Assembly: GCF_050947875.1 (NCBI RefSeq)
Contig: NC_134570.1
Span: 230,501,265 to 230,565,264, forward strand
Source: Dermacentor variabilis
Lineage: Eukaryota > Arthropoda > Arachnida > Ixodida > Ixodidae
DNA length: 64,000 nt
Reading direction: 5' to 3'
Shown: piece after piece, positions 32,386-43,523 of the stretch
How positions within the stretch are numbered: position 1 is the first letter of the stretch
How the letters are laid out: each line of letters opens with the position of its first letter
The notes under the pieces: generated by a model
Told to the model about the DNA's origin: nothing
Databases searched by the model: none
Seen by the model: the letters and a program-made list of their open reading frames with translations, nothing else
Program-made: the position numbers and the translations under genes

Positions 32386-35240
32386 CTATCCTAGTACATT
32401 TTACTCGGACTTGAGCTCGTCTGTGATGCCTTGCATCTATAGCGAGCGAATTCCTGGAGTTGCCCCTTCTCTGAACGCTAAGCCAAAAAGCGATGCCAAG
32501 TGCTCGCTTGTGGTCATGCTATGCTGAGCCACACTTATCAGAGACCCAAGACAAAGATTTCCCTGGCTCTCATGAGTAAGCCAATTGGTCACAGCGAGGA
32601 TATGCAGCATAGCTGCAGGGACACTCTTCCCTAGCGGCATATCGTGGGGAGCCAACCTCCCGCAGTGATGTGCTAGCGGTTCCTCTTTCTGTATTTTTCA
32701 CCTTTGGCACCGGAGCCCCTCTGGTTTTCCCACTGCCCCAGGACAGGGTGTTTATGCAGTGCTGAGTGTCACTGAAGGCAAATAAACTGTTTCCATTACT
32801 TAGGGCAATCCTCATGCGCACAGTGACCTTTTTGCAGGCTGAGCACATGTGCAGCGGCACGCTAGATTACGCGAGGCAATGGCTGACGCGGCCCTCACTA
32901 AGCCCGAACCTGTGGTGATCGGTGCTCCTGTGAAATTCCAGACCCCTGTAGTACGCATGCAATAAAATGTAATCGAAAGCAATTACAAAGTAAATGGGCA
33001 AGCCGTTTTCTATGTTCAGTCTGCGTGCTTTCTGTTCATGAGTAGTAACTTCTGGTGCCTCGGCTCCCAACAGCCTTCTTTTCTGAAGGTAAAAAAGAAA
33101 CGCAATAAAGTGCTTGTCTCGACGCACTGCCGAGGTAGTTCTAGGCCAGCAACAAGGTGAAAGGAGTGATACTGTTACCACCAGCTGTTCCCAGCCTATG
33201 ATGTACAACTTCTGAAATCTGTGCTGATCTCCCCAAAATGCTTTTGCAGCAAGATACTATACTCAGTGACAAGTCAAGGAAGCAGGAAAAGCTTCTCCCA
33301 TAAAGGTATGCTGCTTCTTTCTTTGTTCCTCAACGATAAAAATAGTTTTTTTTTTTTTTTTCTCATGTCTCACACAGACATGGAGAGCAAGCACCTCCAA
33401 GCATCAGCAGTGAATAGCAAACATGCTGTGGTCGTACACGCACTGACATGAAGGGTAGTTATGAGCGCAGTGGATGCTAGAATGACTAGCAGAACAGAGG
33501 CACCTAGTGTGAAGGACTGTAGCAGCGGTAAGTAAAGCCAGCAAAGAGGTGACACTGGATTAGATGGAGGCACACGGCACAGACAAAGGGTACACAAACA
33601 CATACACAAGCACATCAGCAGCACGCAGTGGAGAGTTCCCTGTCTGGAAAGTGCTGTGCAGCATGCTCCAGACATACACCAGTAGTAAATGGGAAGGGTG
33701 ACCAGTTGATTCAGTACCAAGGGAACACACGCAAATTCCCACTGTGTGGAAAATGAGCGATGATTATTGGCTGCCAAGCCATGGCCTCCTGTATTCTTTG
33801 ATGCCTGTCTACTGATGCCAAAGTTGTGCGGTCAGTTAGATGGCACCACTTTCACAGATGCTGATTGCAGTACATGGGGTTACAGTAATGCCCCCTTTCT
33901 TTCATCACATATCACTGCTTGACATAGAGTTGCATTCACGAAGTTGCAGCAATATGCATAAGAAATTGTCCGTGCTCTAGCAACGATAGCCATAAAATGC
34001 CTAAGAACATGGCAATGCCATGGTAGACCACTGACTTCAATGCATCTCAACTAGAGGTGTGTGACTAATGAAATGTTTGAATCGAATCAAATATAAATAA
34101 TTGCTATTTCTAAACAAAGAGAAATATTGTTGTGGAGGTTGCACGGACACTGTTTGCAACAAAAGGTTCATTTCTGTTATTTGATACCGCTAATGCCGGC
34201 AACAATTGAAAGCCATTGCAATTGAGAAGCTTGTAAATCAGAAATTATGTAAAAGTGATCATGTATGGTGCATCACAACAATGGCAGTAATGAAACAAAG
34301 TAACAGCCCGTAACCAGTTGCACGTAGCAGAGTCTAGTACTCACCAAAAAAAGCTAAGGTCAATATCACAGCAATGCACATTGTTTGAAAGGAATTAAAA
34401 TTCAGTGAGATAGACGGGTGCTTTGCTGAAAGCAAGACAACAAATTCGAAGGCAGGGTGGACGTGGGTTTTCAGCTTTTTTTTTTTCCGGTTCAGTCTAA
34501 ATTTACGCCTTCTTTTTAAATAATGAATTGGGCAGAAAACTGCCTGCGCAGTGCAATTAGGCACTTAACCCAAACCGTCTTTAGAACATTAGCGTGTTTT
34601 GCCGCATCACACGTACGTAAAGCGGCGAAACTGACTTTCGGACACTGACTGCCACCGTGCAATAATTTTTCTTGCTAAAAAATCAGGTGCGCATTAGATT
34701 CCTACTTTGTTCACAAGCCTTAATGCAATTTATACATCAGTTTACTATGTTGGACACAAAGAAAGAGGGTGCGCATTGGATACGGAAGCGTGTTACAATC
34801 GGGAAAATACTGCCAAATGAATTAGCAGTGTTTATAGAGTTTTTTCTGCATCTTGCTTAATTAGACCCGCCGGATAATTCGATAAATTTCGCCGGTCACG
34901 TGAGGGTCAAATTAATGGAAGTTGGCTGTAATTGGTGTGGACTAGTGTATTGCGTGTTAACTTCATAAATGTGTGTTGTTTGTTGCCTATATTATTGTGT
35001 AATACAGCCTTCGGTGTTCAGTAGCATCAAATATTTGTGCAACATCGGCTTAAAAATTAAAATTAGTGGCACAAAAACAAACTCTCATTTCACCTTGCTC
35101 TTGTGAGAAAGGTGACCGCCTAGCTGGAGACACATGCCCCTCGTTTTTTTCATTCCACAATGAGAGTGTCTGGCTACTTTGTGTCTATGCCAAAACATTC
35201 AATCTTCCAAGTTTCAAATGGCACCCATGCTTTGCATATA
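32386..35240. other. VPS33A intron, no gene recognised
   Basis: About 2.9 kb. Contains poly(T) tracts (33345-33362) and a GGTGCGCATT-containing stretch near 34685-34800 that may derive from a pogo-type MITE. No exon with matching splice sites was found. Confidence 0.45.
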
Positions 35241-35242
35241 TA

Positions 35243-35485
35243 GTTAAACCTCGATATTATGAGGTCAGTAAAATCAACCATTTGCTTTATTATATCAAAA
35301 TTTTCTTGTCATAAAATTAGAAGTTTTATGCAAATGCGTACAGTAGCTGATGAAATTTTTTTTACACGGAAGGGCCACATTATTTTCCATATTATCAAAC
35401 AATAGGAAAAAGCAAATTTGAATAAGAAAAAATTTGTTATATCTAGAATTTCGTTATCTTAAAGTTGGTTATACCAAGCTTTAAC
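35243..35485 (+). mobile_element. MITE copy B (GTTAAACCTCGAT family)
   Basis: Left end GTTAAACCTCGATATTATGA. The right end on the minus strand reads GTTAAAGCTTGGTATAACC, giving imperfect inverted termini over about 243 bp. It shares internal blocks with 2726-2935 (TTACACGGAAGGG, TTTGAATAAGAAAA). No coding sequence. Likely a pogo/Tigger derivative. Confidence 0.6.
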
Positions 35486-36172
35486 TTTACCTGTGTTCCT
35501 TCTTACTATACTCGCAGACAACTTTCTGTGGCAATGAAGGGAAAGCTATGGAGGCAAAGCACATACAAGTAAGAGTGCTTTGCCTACTTTAGTTTAAGCT
35601 GGGGAAGAGAAAACACAAACACATTATTAGCAACAGTTAAAAAAAAATAAAACACACCACTGAATGTAAAAGTTTACTTGCAGCTTTTCCCTTCCGCGTC
35701 TGGGCAAATGCGAAACCGTCGCAAGTGGAAGCTGCAGCAATCCAGCGTCTGTTCCGAGCAACCTAAAGCACTGTCAAACGCTGCCGGACTACTTGGCAAG
35801 GTAGCACATGTGCAGCAGCCACGCGCCCATATCTTTCCCTTCATAGCCACGTAAAGCTGTCTGCGAGTATGGAATAGTTGATAATTCCAACTAGCTTTGG
35901 ACATCCCATTGAATTATTGGACTTGACCATGTACATCTGTCCTACATTAAGGTAATCAAATAACTTAAGCTTGTATAAAATGTGCATTGTGATTTCCCTT
36001 TTCTTCTCTCAGTGTGATACATTCAGGGCTAACATTGGTCAGACAGCTGGCCCAGAAAACTGCACCAAGTGCTCAATACATATTGTGGTGGAAACCTAAG
36101 CAAAATGTAATACAGCTTACTCGGCAAAGTAATTAAGCTTCCTCTCAACAGTGCAATGCTAACGTTGCTTAC
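35486..36172. other. VPS33A intron, nothing recognised
   Basis: No motif-bearing frame. Immediately precedes (in plus coordinates) the exon at 36173. Confidence 0.5.
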
Positions 36173-36252
36173 CTTGACAATGTCCTCCTGTCGGGCAATG
36201 CAGTCCTCAATGTGAGGGTGTACCTTGTCCGTGTCCACACCATTCATGAATT
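36173..36252 (-). CDS. VPS33A internal exon (third of those seen)
   Basis: 80-bp minus-strand exon. The acceptor is GTGTTCGCAG right of 36252 and the donor is AAG/GTAAGC left of 36173. It supplies two bases completing a Glu codon split with the exon at 57926-58000, then encodes FMNGVDTDKVHPHIE and DCIARQEDIVK, ending in phase 0. The joined sequence VEQ-E-FMNGVDTDKV matches the helical part of Sec1 domain 3 in VPS33A proteins. The intron on its 5' side is 21.7 kb and holds the piggyBac, the Kolobok-like element, the satellite, the fold-back and RTE copy 2. The clean donor and acceptor and exact phase argue for a functional exon. Confidence 0.92.
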
Positions 36253-36705
36253 CTGCGAACACACGAAAAGTGAACAGAAGTCAGTTCCAGAGGTTCAGAC
36301 ATCAGCATTTTCCCATTATGTGAAGCATGGCAAGGCAGTGCTTTTAGCAACCAAAGACACGTGTCAAATGGTGACCTGAAAAGCAACCGACACATGTTAC
36401 CAAAGCCTTGTCAAGCCCAAACATGATCACCACCTTTGTTCTTAAGGTGAGCCTGCATACTTCATCTGGGGAATAAGGGAGTTGGTTCTTGATGGTTAAA
36501 GGGACTGTTACTAGCCAGGATGTGTTGTGAGATGTTGATAGAAATGAAATGACCATGATTTACAGTGATAGATTCCAGCCTACTGTTCGCGGTTCAAGTA
36601 GGAATTATAAATTTAAATTGGCGAAGAAAGTCTCAGAGATTAGTAAGTGGCGCAACCTGATGGTGAAATCTTGGCATTTCAATGTAGTATACGAGATTAT
36701 GGTAT
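36253..36705. other. VPS33A intron, nothing recognised
   Basis: Spacer between the exon and the piggyBac target site. Confidence 0.5.
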
Positions 36706-36839
36706 ATAACCCCTTCAGGCGCGAATAAAATCTTTGCATTAAAGAAAATATATGAGCATCATTTTGTGCTCTTCACGCTTCAAATGACGAGTCTTGAAGA
36801 CACTACAACAAAAATTTTATTCTTTCATTGTATTTTGCG

Positions 36840-36859
36840 CTGTCCCCTTTCGGGGACAG
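36840..36859. repeat. Hairpin near the piggyBac left end
   Basis: CTGTCCCC and GGGGACAG separated by TTTC. It lies between the stop codon side of the transposase and the left terminus. It could be a subterminal transposase site, which is unproven. Confidence 0.6.
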
Positions 36860-36983
36860 GGCACCTCAATACAGAAAAAATAAAGCACAGCATTAACAGA
36901 ATGTGCGGTAGTGTTCTTAGCAAGATATTTGGAACAGAATGCGATTAATGAATTATGATTTGATTGGTAAATTAAAGCAAAGC

Positions 36984-38808
36984 CTACTTGGCGTGAAAAA
37001 GGTAAAAACAATTGTTGTGTGCCGACACGCACAAAAACATGTGGCATTTTCGACAGCGAATCCGGCACTTCGCTTTGCATCCTTCTAGGCGACAGCGTTG
37101 CGAGTTCGGTGTGCTGACATACTCCGGCCAGTGATTGTAGCCATCATACCTGATGGTTACGGTCGGTAGCAAATGCGGGCTTGCCTTCTTCGCAAAAGGC
37201 TCAGAGTATTCACTGCTTGGCCGAGCACACTTTTTTGGAGGAGCTCTGCTGCATGCGATTAGGCTGTTAGCAATGTCTGTTTGGAAGGCCTTCATGTCCA
37301 AAGTACTTTTCTGTGCAAGGTTCTCGGCACTTGCGTCTCTCAGGTATTCTATCCAGCTGTTGCACAGCGCAAAAGACACAAAGTGAGACATGACCCTCAC
37401 TGGCCACTTTCTGGTTCTTGCCATAAGGGGGTACAGCGACATTAGGAAGTCGTGTTAATCGACTCCTACCATGTACGAGTTGTACTTTAATATCACTTCT
37501 GGGCAGTCAGTTTCAATATGCTGCTTTGTTGCCTCGCTCCATCGTTTGACTTTTCCAACATTACCAATTCCAATTTGTGTGGATGCCATGTTTACAACTC
37601 CGTTATCTTGCCATCTCACAATAGCAATGTCTCCTTTCGTGGAAACCTTCTCATCCATGCTTCCCCGACCTTCTTTCTTCAGTTCTTTCTCACTTTCTAA
37701 GCAACACTTCAGCAGTCGGTTGGCTCGTATTGTACCGCTGGCAAGAATGCCCATTTCCTTCAGCTGCAGGATGAGTGGCACTGAGGTGAAATAGTTGTCC
37801 ATGAAGCACTTCAGGTTCTTTTCTTTAGGCATTGCCTCGACAAGACGCATGACGACTGACCCGCCAAGACCGAGATGTGCATGTTGCGCACTGACTTCTG
37901 TTCCCTTACCCTGGTACAGCTCAAGGTCATGAGCTAAGCCATCGGCGCTGCAGCGGAGGAACACCTTCACCCCTTCTGGATTTGGCTTTCCCTTCACAAA
38001 CTGTTTTGCAGGAACACGGCCTGTGAAAGGAATCATTTGCTCATCTATACTATTGTGCTCCAAGGGTTCCAGCTGCAAGCATCGTGACCTGACGGCTTCT
38101 ATGACAGGGCACACTTTCCAGAACTTGTCCTGGCTGGCTGGGTCCCGAGGAGCGTTTGAGTCTGTAATGTGCAGCGCAGCTCTAATTCTAAAAAATCGCT
38201 TTGCCGTCGTAGATTCCGCTATTGCTGGAATTCTTGTCGAGGCTTGCCAATACAAGCAAATTCTCGGGAATTTTAGAATTCCCATCAGCATGAGAATTCC
38301 ACAAAAGCTGATTTCTTCTGCAGAAGTTCCTAGCACATTTCCATCTGTCTGGAGCACGTACATGTTAGTGAATGTTGCTAGATCACTAAAAAGCGTGGGT
38401 GAAAAATACCGCTTGAAGTATGCCATGGGCTCCTCAGGTACTGATCCACCTTGAGGCTTGTAGGTACAATCGGTGTTCTTAGGCTGAAAAGCTTGGGCCA
38501 CCCAATTCAACGCATTCATATTCTTGGATGATGCATCTGGCACTTGTCCTGCGTGCAAGGTGCTCCAGGCGATGCTCCTGCACTCTGCACAGTGCTATCT
38601 GTAGCAGAAGTCTGAAAAGAAGCATAAAATTATTTCTAAACCTGGGATCACAAAACATGCACCATTACCGCATGCTGTGTCTCTTGCTCGGTGTGCTCAT
38701 CATCAGAGAGATCTGCGTCTGAAATATCGCCTTTTTGAATTCTTCGAAATATTTTTTCAGCTGTATCGTCATCCAGCTTCTTTTTTTCTAAACCATGCTT
38801 GGAAATGC
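36984..38808 (-). pseudogene. piggyBac transposase, one stop, apparent introns
   Basis: Main block 38558-36984 in one frame. Conserved DDE_Tnp_1_7 parts: MAYFKRYFSPTLFSDLA, CGILMLMGILKFPRI, then the catalytic aspartates in NSIDEQMIPFTGR, CFMDNYFTSVPL and VRWQDNGVVNMAST. NSYMVGVD is followed by an in-frame TAA at 37457-37455, then HDFLMSLYPLMARTRKW. A Cys-rich C-terminal zinc domain follows (CRLEGCKAKC ... CRKCHMFLC). Upstream, 38669-38808 encodes an acidic N-terminal stretch (TAEKIFRRIQKGDISDA, DLSDDEHTEQET). It is linked by what looks like a 57-bp GT-AG intron (38668-38612) and is preceded by another acceptor (TTTTTCCAG). A one-base frame break lies between that exon and the main block near 38560. 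The total conserved length fits a full piggyBac transposase. Confidence 0.9.
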
Positions 38809-39284
38809 CTGGAAAAATGAGGTCTTCTTCATGTCAATGAGAGAGCGACGCCGCACACTGAGAAAAGGAGCGTGTTGGCAAAGGCAGATTTGAGGCACCA
38901 TGTCCCCAGGGGAGGACGCCAATATTCGGAAGCACATGCAAGGCTGAATATGTTGACGATGAGAATGACAACGGTTATATCGCATTCATGGGACCTTATT
39001 ATAATAAATAAATGTCAATTCGTCATTCAGTGTAGCCTCTTAACACTGAAAAATGAAAGAAAACAAGAAGCGCTTACGGTTCGCTCCGTAGAAGATAGTC
39101 GCATCCATTTTTCCCGCGCTTCTCCGGCAGCATTTTGCTCACTTGGCGTGGGATGGCGCCACTTGTCCATTAAAGTGGCTCGGGGGGCGTGTTCTGGCGC
39201 ATTCACAACGACGTTTTTCTTTGGACGCAACAGGGCGCGCGAAGTTACATTCCCGCGTGGGGACACGGCGCCCGAAGGGGATAA

Positions 39285-40318
39285 GTCGGCTGCTATTAGA
39301 TACAGCATGACCACTATCTTTTTTATTGCTTAAAATTGCAGTTCGTATATTATTACACACTTGCGCTTTGTCCTACGTGAATAACAAAATAAAGAGAGTC
39401 CATGCTAACGAGCGGCACACGTGTCCCACATTGCATGGTGGCACACATGCTGTTGCATGCACACGAGTTTGGGAGCAAGCTGCCCTACAATATCAGCACA
39501 TGCATGAATACGGCCACGCACTGAACCGCATATCATGTGGAAAAGTATTGCTTTGCTTTTAAGAACTTAGCTTGGCTTAGCTAAAGAAACACTCTTCGCT
39601 GGTTAATGACCAAAGCAGTTGGACAGGAAACCATGAGAACACCATAGCTATTATTATAGAAATAAATTTACATCTTGAAAAACATGAATCGTGGGAACAT
39701 CAGCTTGAAAAACAAAGGAATACTTTCTCACAGCCAAGGGCACACGAGTCGTCTGCCTCCAACTACTACTGGTGTATAATGGCTATCGCGCTCACCTATA
39801 ACTTTTTTTCGCCATGCTTCCAGTGACCAATGGCACATCCTCAAGGTGGATAGAAAAATTCAGATAAAGAATGTGCCGCATTACCACTTCATGATTAAAC
39901 AACCTGACCAGTACGCTTTCCATTGTAATAGATGGCTACCATGAAAATTTGTTGTCAGTTCCTTTGATGCTGAAGAGATGTGCATAAAGCAAGGAAGCTT
40001 CACTCTTATGAAGGCATTTTCTTTTAGAATGGAGATGGTAAACCATCTTTTTCTTACTGTTTTTGTTGTCACATCAATGTCAAGTGGTTAAATACAGGAA
40101 ACAGTGGCAGCACGCAAGTCAATGCCAAAAAAGAGTGGCAAAAGAAGTCAATCACTGTAAAAAGATGGGCCCGACTCAGTGTTAAACTTTAAGCTTTGTG
40201 CTGAATTTTTGCGTTTCATGGGAATTTTAAACTGTCAAAAGCTTCTGGCAGAGTAAAATATTCTGCAGAACCTATCTCACGATGACTGTTGGTGGTATTA
40301 CCATTAACAATGCGTAAA
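39285..40318. other. VPS33A intron, nothing recognised
   Basis: No recognisable domain or repeat structure. Confidence 0.45.
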
Positions 40319-40320
40319 TA

Positions 40321-41761
40321 CAATCGAATCCACTTATAACGATACTAGTTTTAACAATATATCAATTATAACAACGAAAAGCTCCTGAACTGTCAACTTC
40401 TGTATATTTTCCATGGGGAAGTAGTCTGCTTACTACAATGTCCCCATGCCGCATTATTGATTATAACAATGAAGTCTGGCTGCTGGGTGTCCCATACTGA
40501 AAGATAATTGAATGCAAAATTCTGAAAAAGAAAAAAGAAAAAGTGAAATGCGAGCCGCTGCATGATCGCACACCACTGCAACTGTCGCTGTGCACTTCTC
40601 TTCTTGAGAGATGCATGCCAGTTCCGCACGCATTTCTCCTGTCGCCCTTCCACCCCTCCGAACACGAATGGGCTGTGCCCATAGCTCTGCGCCATGGCAC
40701 CCTCTGAAATACTAATGTACCATGCCAAATGCACTGACAAAAGCTGCAGACACTGTTCCCTCATCGCTCACTGGGCCCTCGCAGTTGGTTTTTTATTCTA
40801 TGGCCAATGTCTTTCTCTATGCTATGGCCTTTATTCTGCACAATTCTGCTAACAGATTATGTCCCTCGTGCTTGTCTTTGTTCGTTGCATCAAAGTTGTT
40901 CCTGGCCACGTTGTTTCACAGCTTTGTTAGACTCTCCACCAAAACGGAAGATGGCTGACCCGCCCACTGATCATCGGCAATGCACGACTCTGCAGGTGAA
41001 AAGGAAGCACATTGCTATAGATTTGTAAATGAAATTCTTTTAACTGCTGAGGCAATCGTGGCAAACATGCCTGCATCGGATAGCAAGTGATGGCCACGCC
41101 AGCAGCGCTGACACGGTAGAGCAGGCTGCCTCAACATTGTCCCCGCGGGAGGTCCTGTAGATGATTCAGTCCCTCATGGGCTTCACTATAGGGAGCACCT
41201 GAATGCCTTGGAGAAGGATGTCAGCAAGCTTCGTGTAAAGCAAGCAAGTCTGACAGACATGCGGTTCTCTTGTGCAAGCCAGTGGGAAGTACATGGCAAG
41301 ATCCTTGTGATCACGTCCCAGCGTTTCCTCCGGATTTCTCAAGCTGAGATGCTGCCGCAGCAACCTTCCCATATCTTTTAAAAGGCACCTTTTGGCGCCA
41401 CCAAAGTGATGCCTCGGCGGAGCTCCTATATCACTTGCCGCCCGTGACCTTCATTTGCAATTGTTATAGCAGTGCCATTCTTGAAAGCCGACAGCCGCGG
41501 CTTATTAACAACATGCAATCGGAGTGAGTAAGAAGCACAGTTAAACAGTTGTTTAAATGAGTCAACACAATCAGAAGGCGGATGAAGGAAGGTGGTGGGG
41601 AGGAGAACTGGCCTCCTCGCCATTATAGTTTTCTCGGAACAGATATGCCATCCAACATATAGATTTTTTTTTTTCATGCAACACAGTTATAACAATTATT
41701 GGTTACACATAACAATATAATTTTCGTGGCACTCAGATATCGTTATAAGTGGGTTCGACTG
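40321..41761 (+). mobile_element. Non-autonomous pogo/Tigger-type element (1.44 kb)
   Basis: Inverted termini: the left reads CAATCGAATCCACTTATAAC. The right, on the minus strand, reads CAGTCGAACCCACTTATAAC. TA flanks both sides (40319-40320 and 41762-41763). A plus-strand remnant near 40952-41040 reads MADPPTDHRQCTTLQVKRK then HIAIDL and a stop, resembling the basic start of a Tigger helix-turn-helix. No catalytic core is present. Probably a deletion derivative. Confidence 0.72.
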
Positions 41762-41763
41762 TA

Positions 41764-42733
41764 TAGCCACACAATGCATTGCCACCATAAAAATGAGTTA
41801 TGTGTGAGGCATGTACTGCACTGGGACTCCTCTTTCATTCTTCCCTCGGCGCCTTCTATCAGCCGTGCCACGAAGCCTGCACATGGCCTCCTAAATTCAT
41901 GGCATGCTGGCGCATCTGAACGCTGAGAAATGCATCATGCAGCAGCCGGGTCCCTCTCTTACACTTGTTTCTGGACACACTGTGCCAAGGCCTAGGAACG
42001 CAGAGAATTGTTTCATCGCTCGCCGCACCCTCAGTGGTACATGCTCAGTGACTCGAGCTGACGAGACGTTCATTAAAGAGCAGCCTAGTGCATTCATGGC
42101 GCAGCTCGCTAGAAGGTTGGCGTGAAAGGCGGGCCTTGAAAAGTGGCACCTACCCAATGCATTTGTGGTGTAGCCTGCTGAAGCATCGAATTGCTGTCCT
42201 TGAGGAAGCCTTGTGACGTGGGTTAAATTTCACTCAACATTGGAGAAACTTAAGGCACATTCCCAGTGGTGCATACCTAATTACCCCAAGTTGGCATCAA
42301 AGATGTTCATTGAAGAGCGACACACACATACTGGCACATACCCAGAGAGCCAAGTTGACATCAAAAAGTTTCTGGCAACAGCAGTGCCTACCCAGTCCTG
42401 CATCTGCAGTCATCAACATTGGTGTGAAAGAGCTTCACTGAAGAGAGGAACATATGTGCACAACGACACCTACTCAGTAACCCAAGTTGATCTGATGGTT
42501 GGCTTCATACCCTTATACCTTAACACAGCAGCCTGATGCAATAAGCATTCACGAAGTACCCAGTGACCCAGGTGCGCAGGAAAATAATTAGATACAAACA
42601 TACACAGATACATAGAAACATTGATACAAACAGATAAATAGCCCCCAGAAAGTCCATGAAGCATCCTAAGAGTGTTAAAGGATTAAAACCGACACCCACA
42701 TTACTCCAGTGATATGTCGACTTATAAAAGGAC
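41764..42733. other. VPS33A intron, nothing recognised
   Basis: Open frames without recognisable motifs. Confidence 0.45.
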
Positions 42734-42735
42734 TA

Positions 42736-43521
42736 CCATATTTACTTGAATCTAGGCCAATAGTTCTTTCCAAATAATCATATACAAAACTCTAGCGTTG
42801 GCTTAGATTCGAGGATCTTAAAAAAAATGTGCCTGTTTGTAATTGAAAATTGTAAATATAGTCCATAGCTAGCGCCATCTAGAAAAGTTAGTGTCGCAGC
42901 CACTTCTAGCCGGGCCAGTAGCCAACTGAAGTACACAAGCGATGTCGCCGCTTCAACATGTGTCGTATGAGAGCTGGTTCTATGGTATAGGCGTGCGGCA
43001 TGGCGTTATCGTAATGGCACACTATAGTGCCACCTTCAAACGAAACGTTGTGTTAGCCACAGAGGCATAGTAAGCCAGGCAGGACTTCAGCATCAATGAG
43101 AAAAACATCCGTCGTTGGAAGGGGCAATGGGAGACGCTTTTGCGCATGCCACAACAAGAAGATGACAGCGATGAGGAAGACAAGCACACAATAACAGAGA
43201 GGAGTTGTTCACCAAGATCGTGCTACGTTTCAACGCGTGCGATGCCGCAATGTCTGCACATGCATAAGTGCGCAGACGCGAGCTTGCGCGCGTCCGCAAG
43301 CAAACATGTGGTCTGGGCTAAAGGGACGAGGCTAACGGTGGTGACGACACAGAGTGAGCTCGGCAAGTACATATTAAATAAATGCTGTTACCATTTTGTG
43401 AATGCTGTCCTCGCTCTTTTTGTTCGGCCTACATTCGAGGTAAGTTTTTAAATTTTTTCTGGCTTCGGACATTTGGGGGTCGACTTAGAATCAAGGCCGG
43501 CCTAGATTCGAGTAAATATGG
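42736..43521 (+). mobile_element. Non-autonomous pogo-type element (786 bp)
   Basis: Inverted termini: the left reads CCATATTTACTTGAATCTAG. The right, on the minus strand, reads CCATATTTACTCGAATCTAG. TA flanks both sides (42734-42735 and 43522-43523). It contains the N-terminal DNA-binding start of a Brinker-type pogo transposase and nothing of the catalytic domain. The terminal sequence is related to 3607-4785 and to the single end at 63275. Confidence 0.8.
43014..43200 (+). pseudogene. pogo-like transposase N-terminal remnant
   Basis: From ATG at 43014: MAHYSATFKRNVVLATEA, two adjacent stops, then DFSINEKNIRRWKGQWE and an acidic stretch. FKRxVVxxAxx ... INEKxIRRWKxQ is the Brinker-type helix-turn-helix that starts this transposase group. 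Nothing downstream resembles the DDE core. Confidence 0.65.
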
Positions 43522-43523
43522 TA

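Larger units (their letters stand above)
36710..39280 (-). mobile_element. piggyBac-type transposon, near complete
   Basis: Short inverted termini: the left starts CCCCTTCAGGCGCG. The right, on the minus strand, starts CCCCTTCGGGCGCC. ATAA flanks both (36706-36709 and 39281-39284) in place of the usual piggyBac TTAA. Length 2.57 kb, normal for an autonomous copy. It encodes a minus-strand transposase with one in-frame stop in the conserved part. Near the left end a perfect 8-bp stem (CTGTCCCC/GGGGACAG) lies at 36840-36859. Confidence 0.82.

Noticed and set aside
32437..32860. Minus-strand frames as an RNase H fragment
   Set aside because: A FSDTQHCINTL-like string recalls the RNase H TDS motif, but neighbouring catalytic residues are absent.
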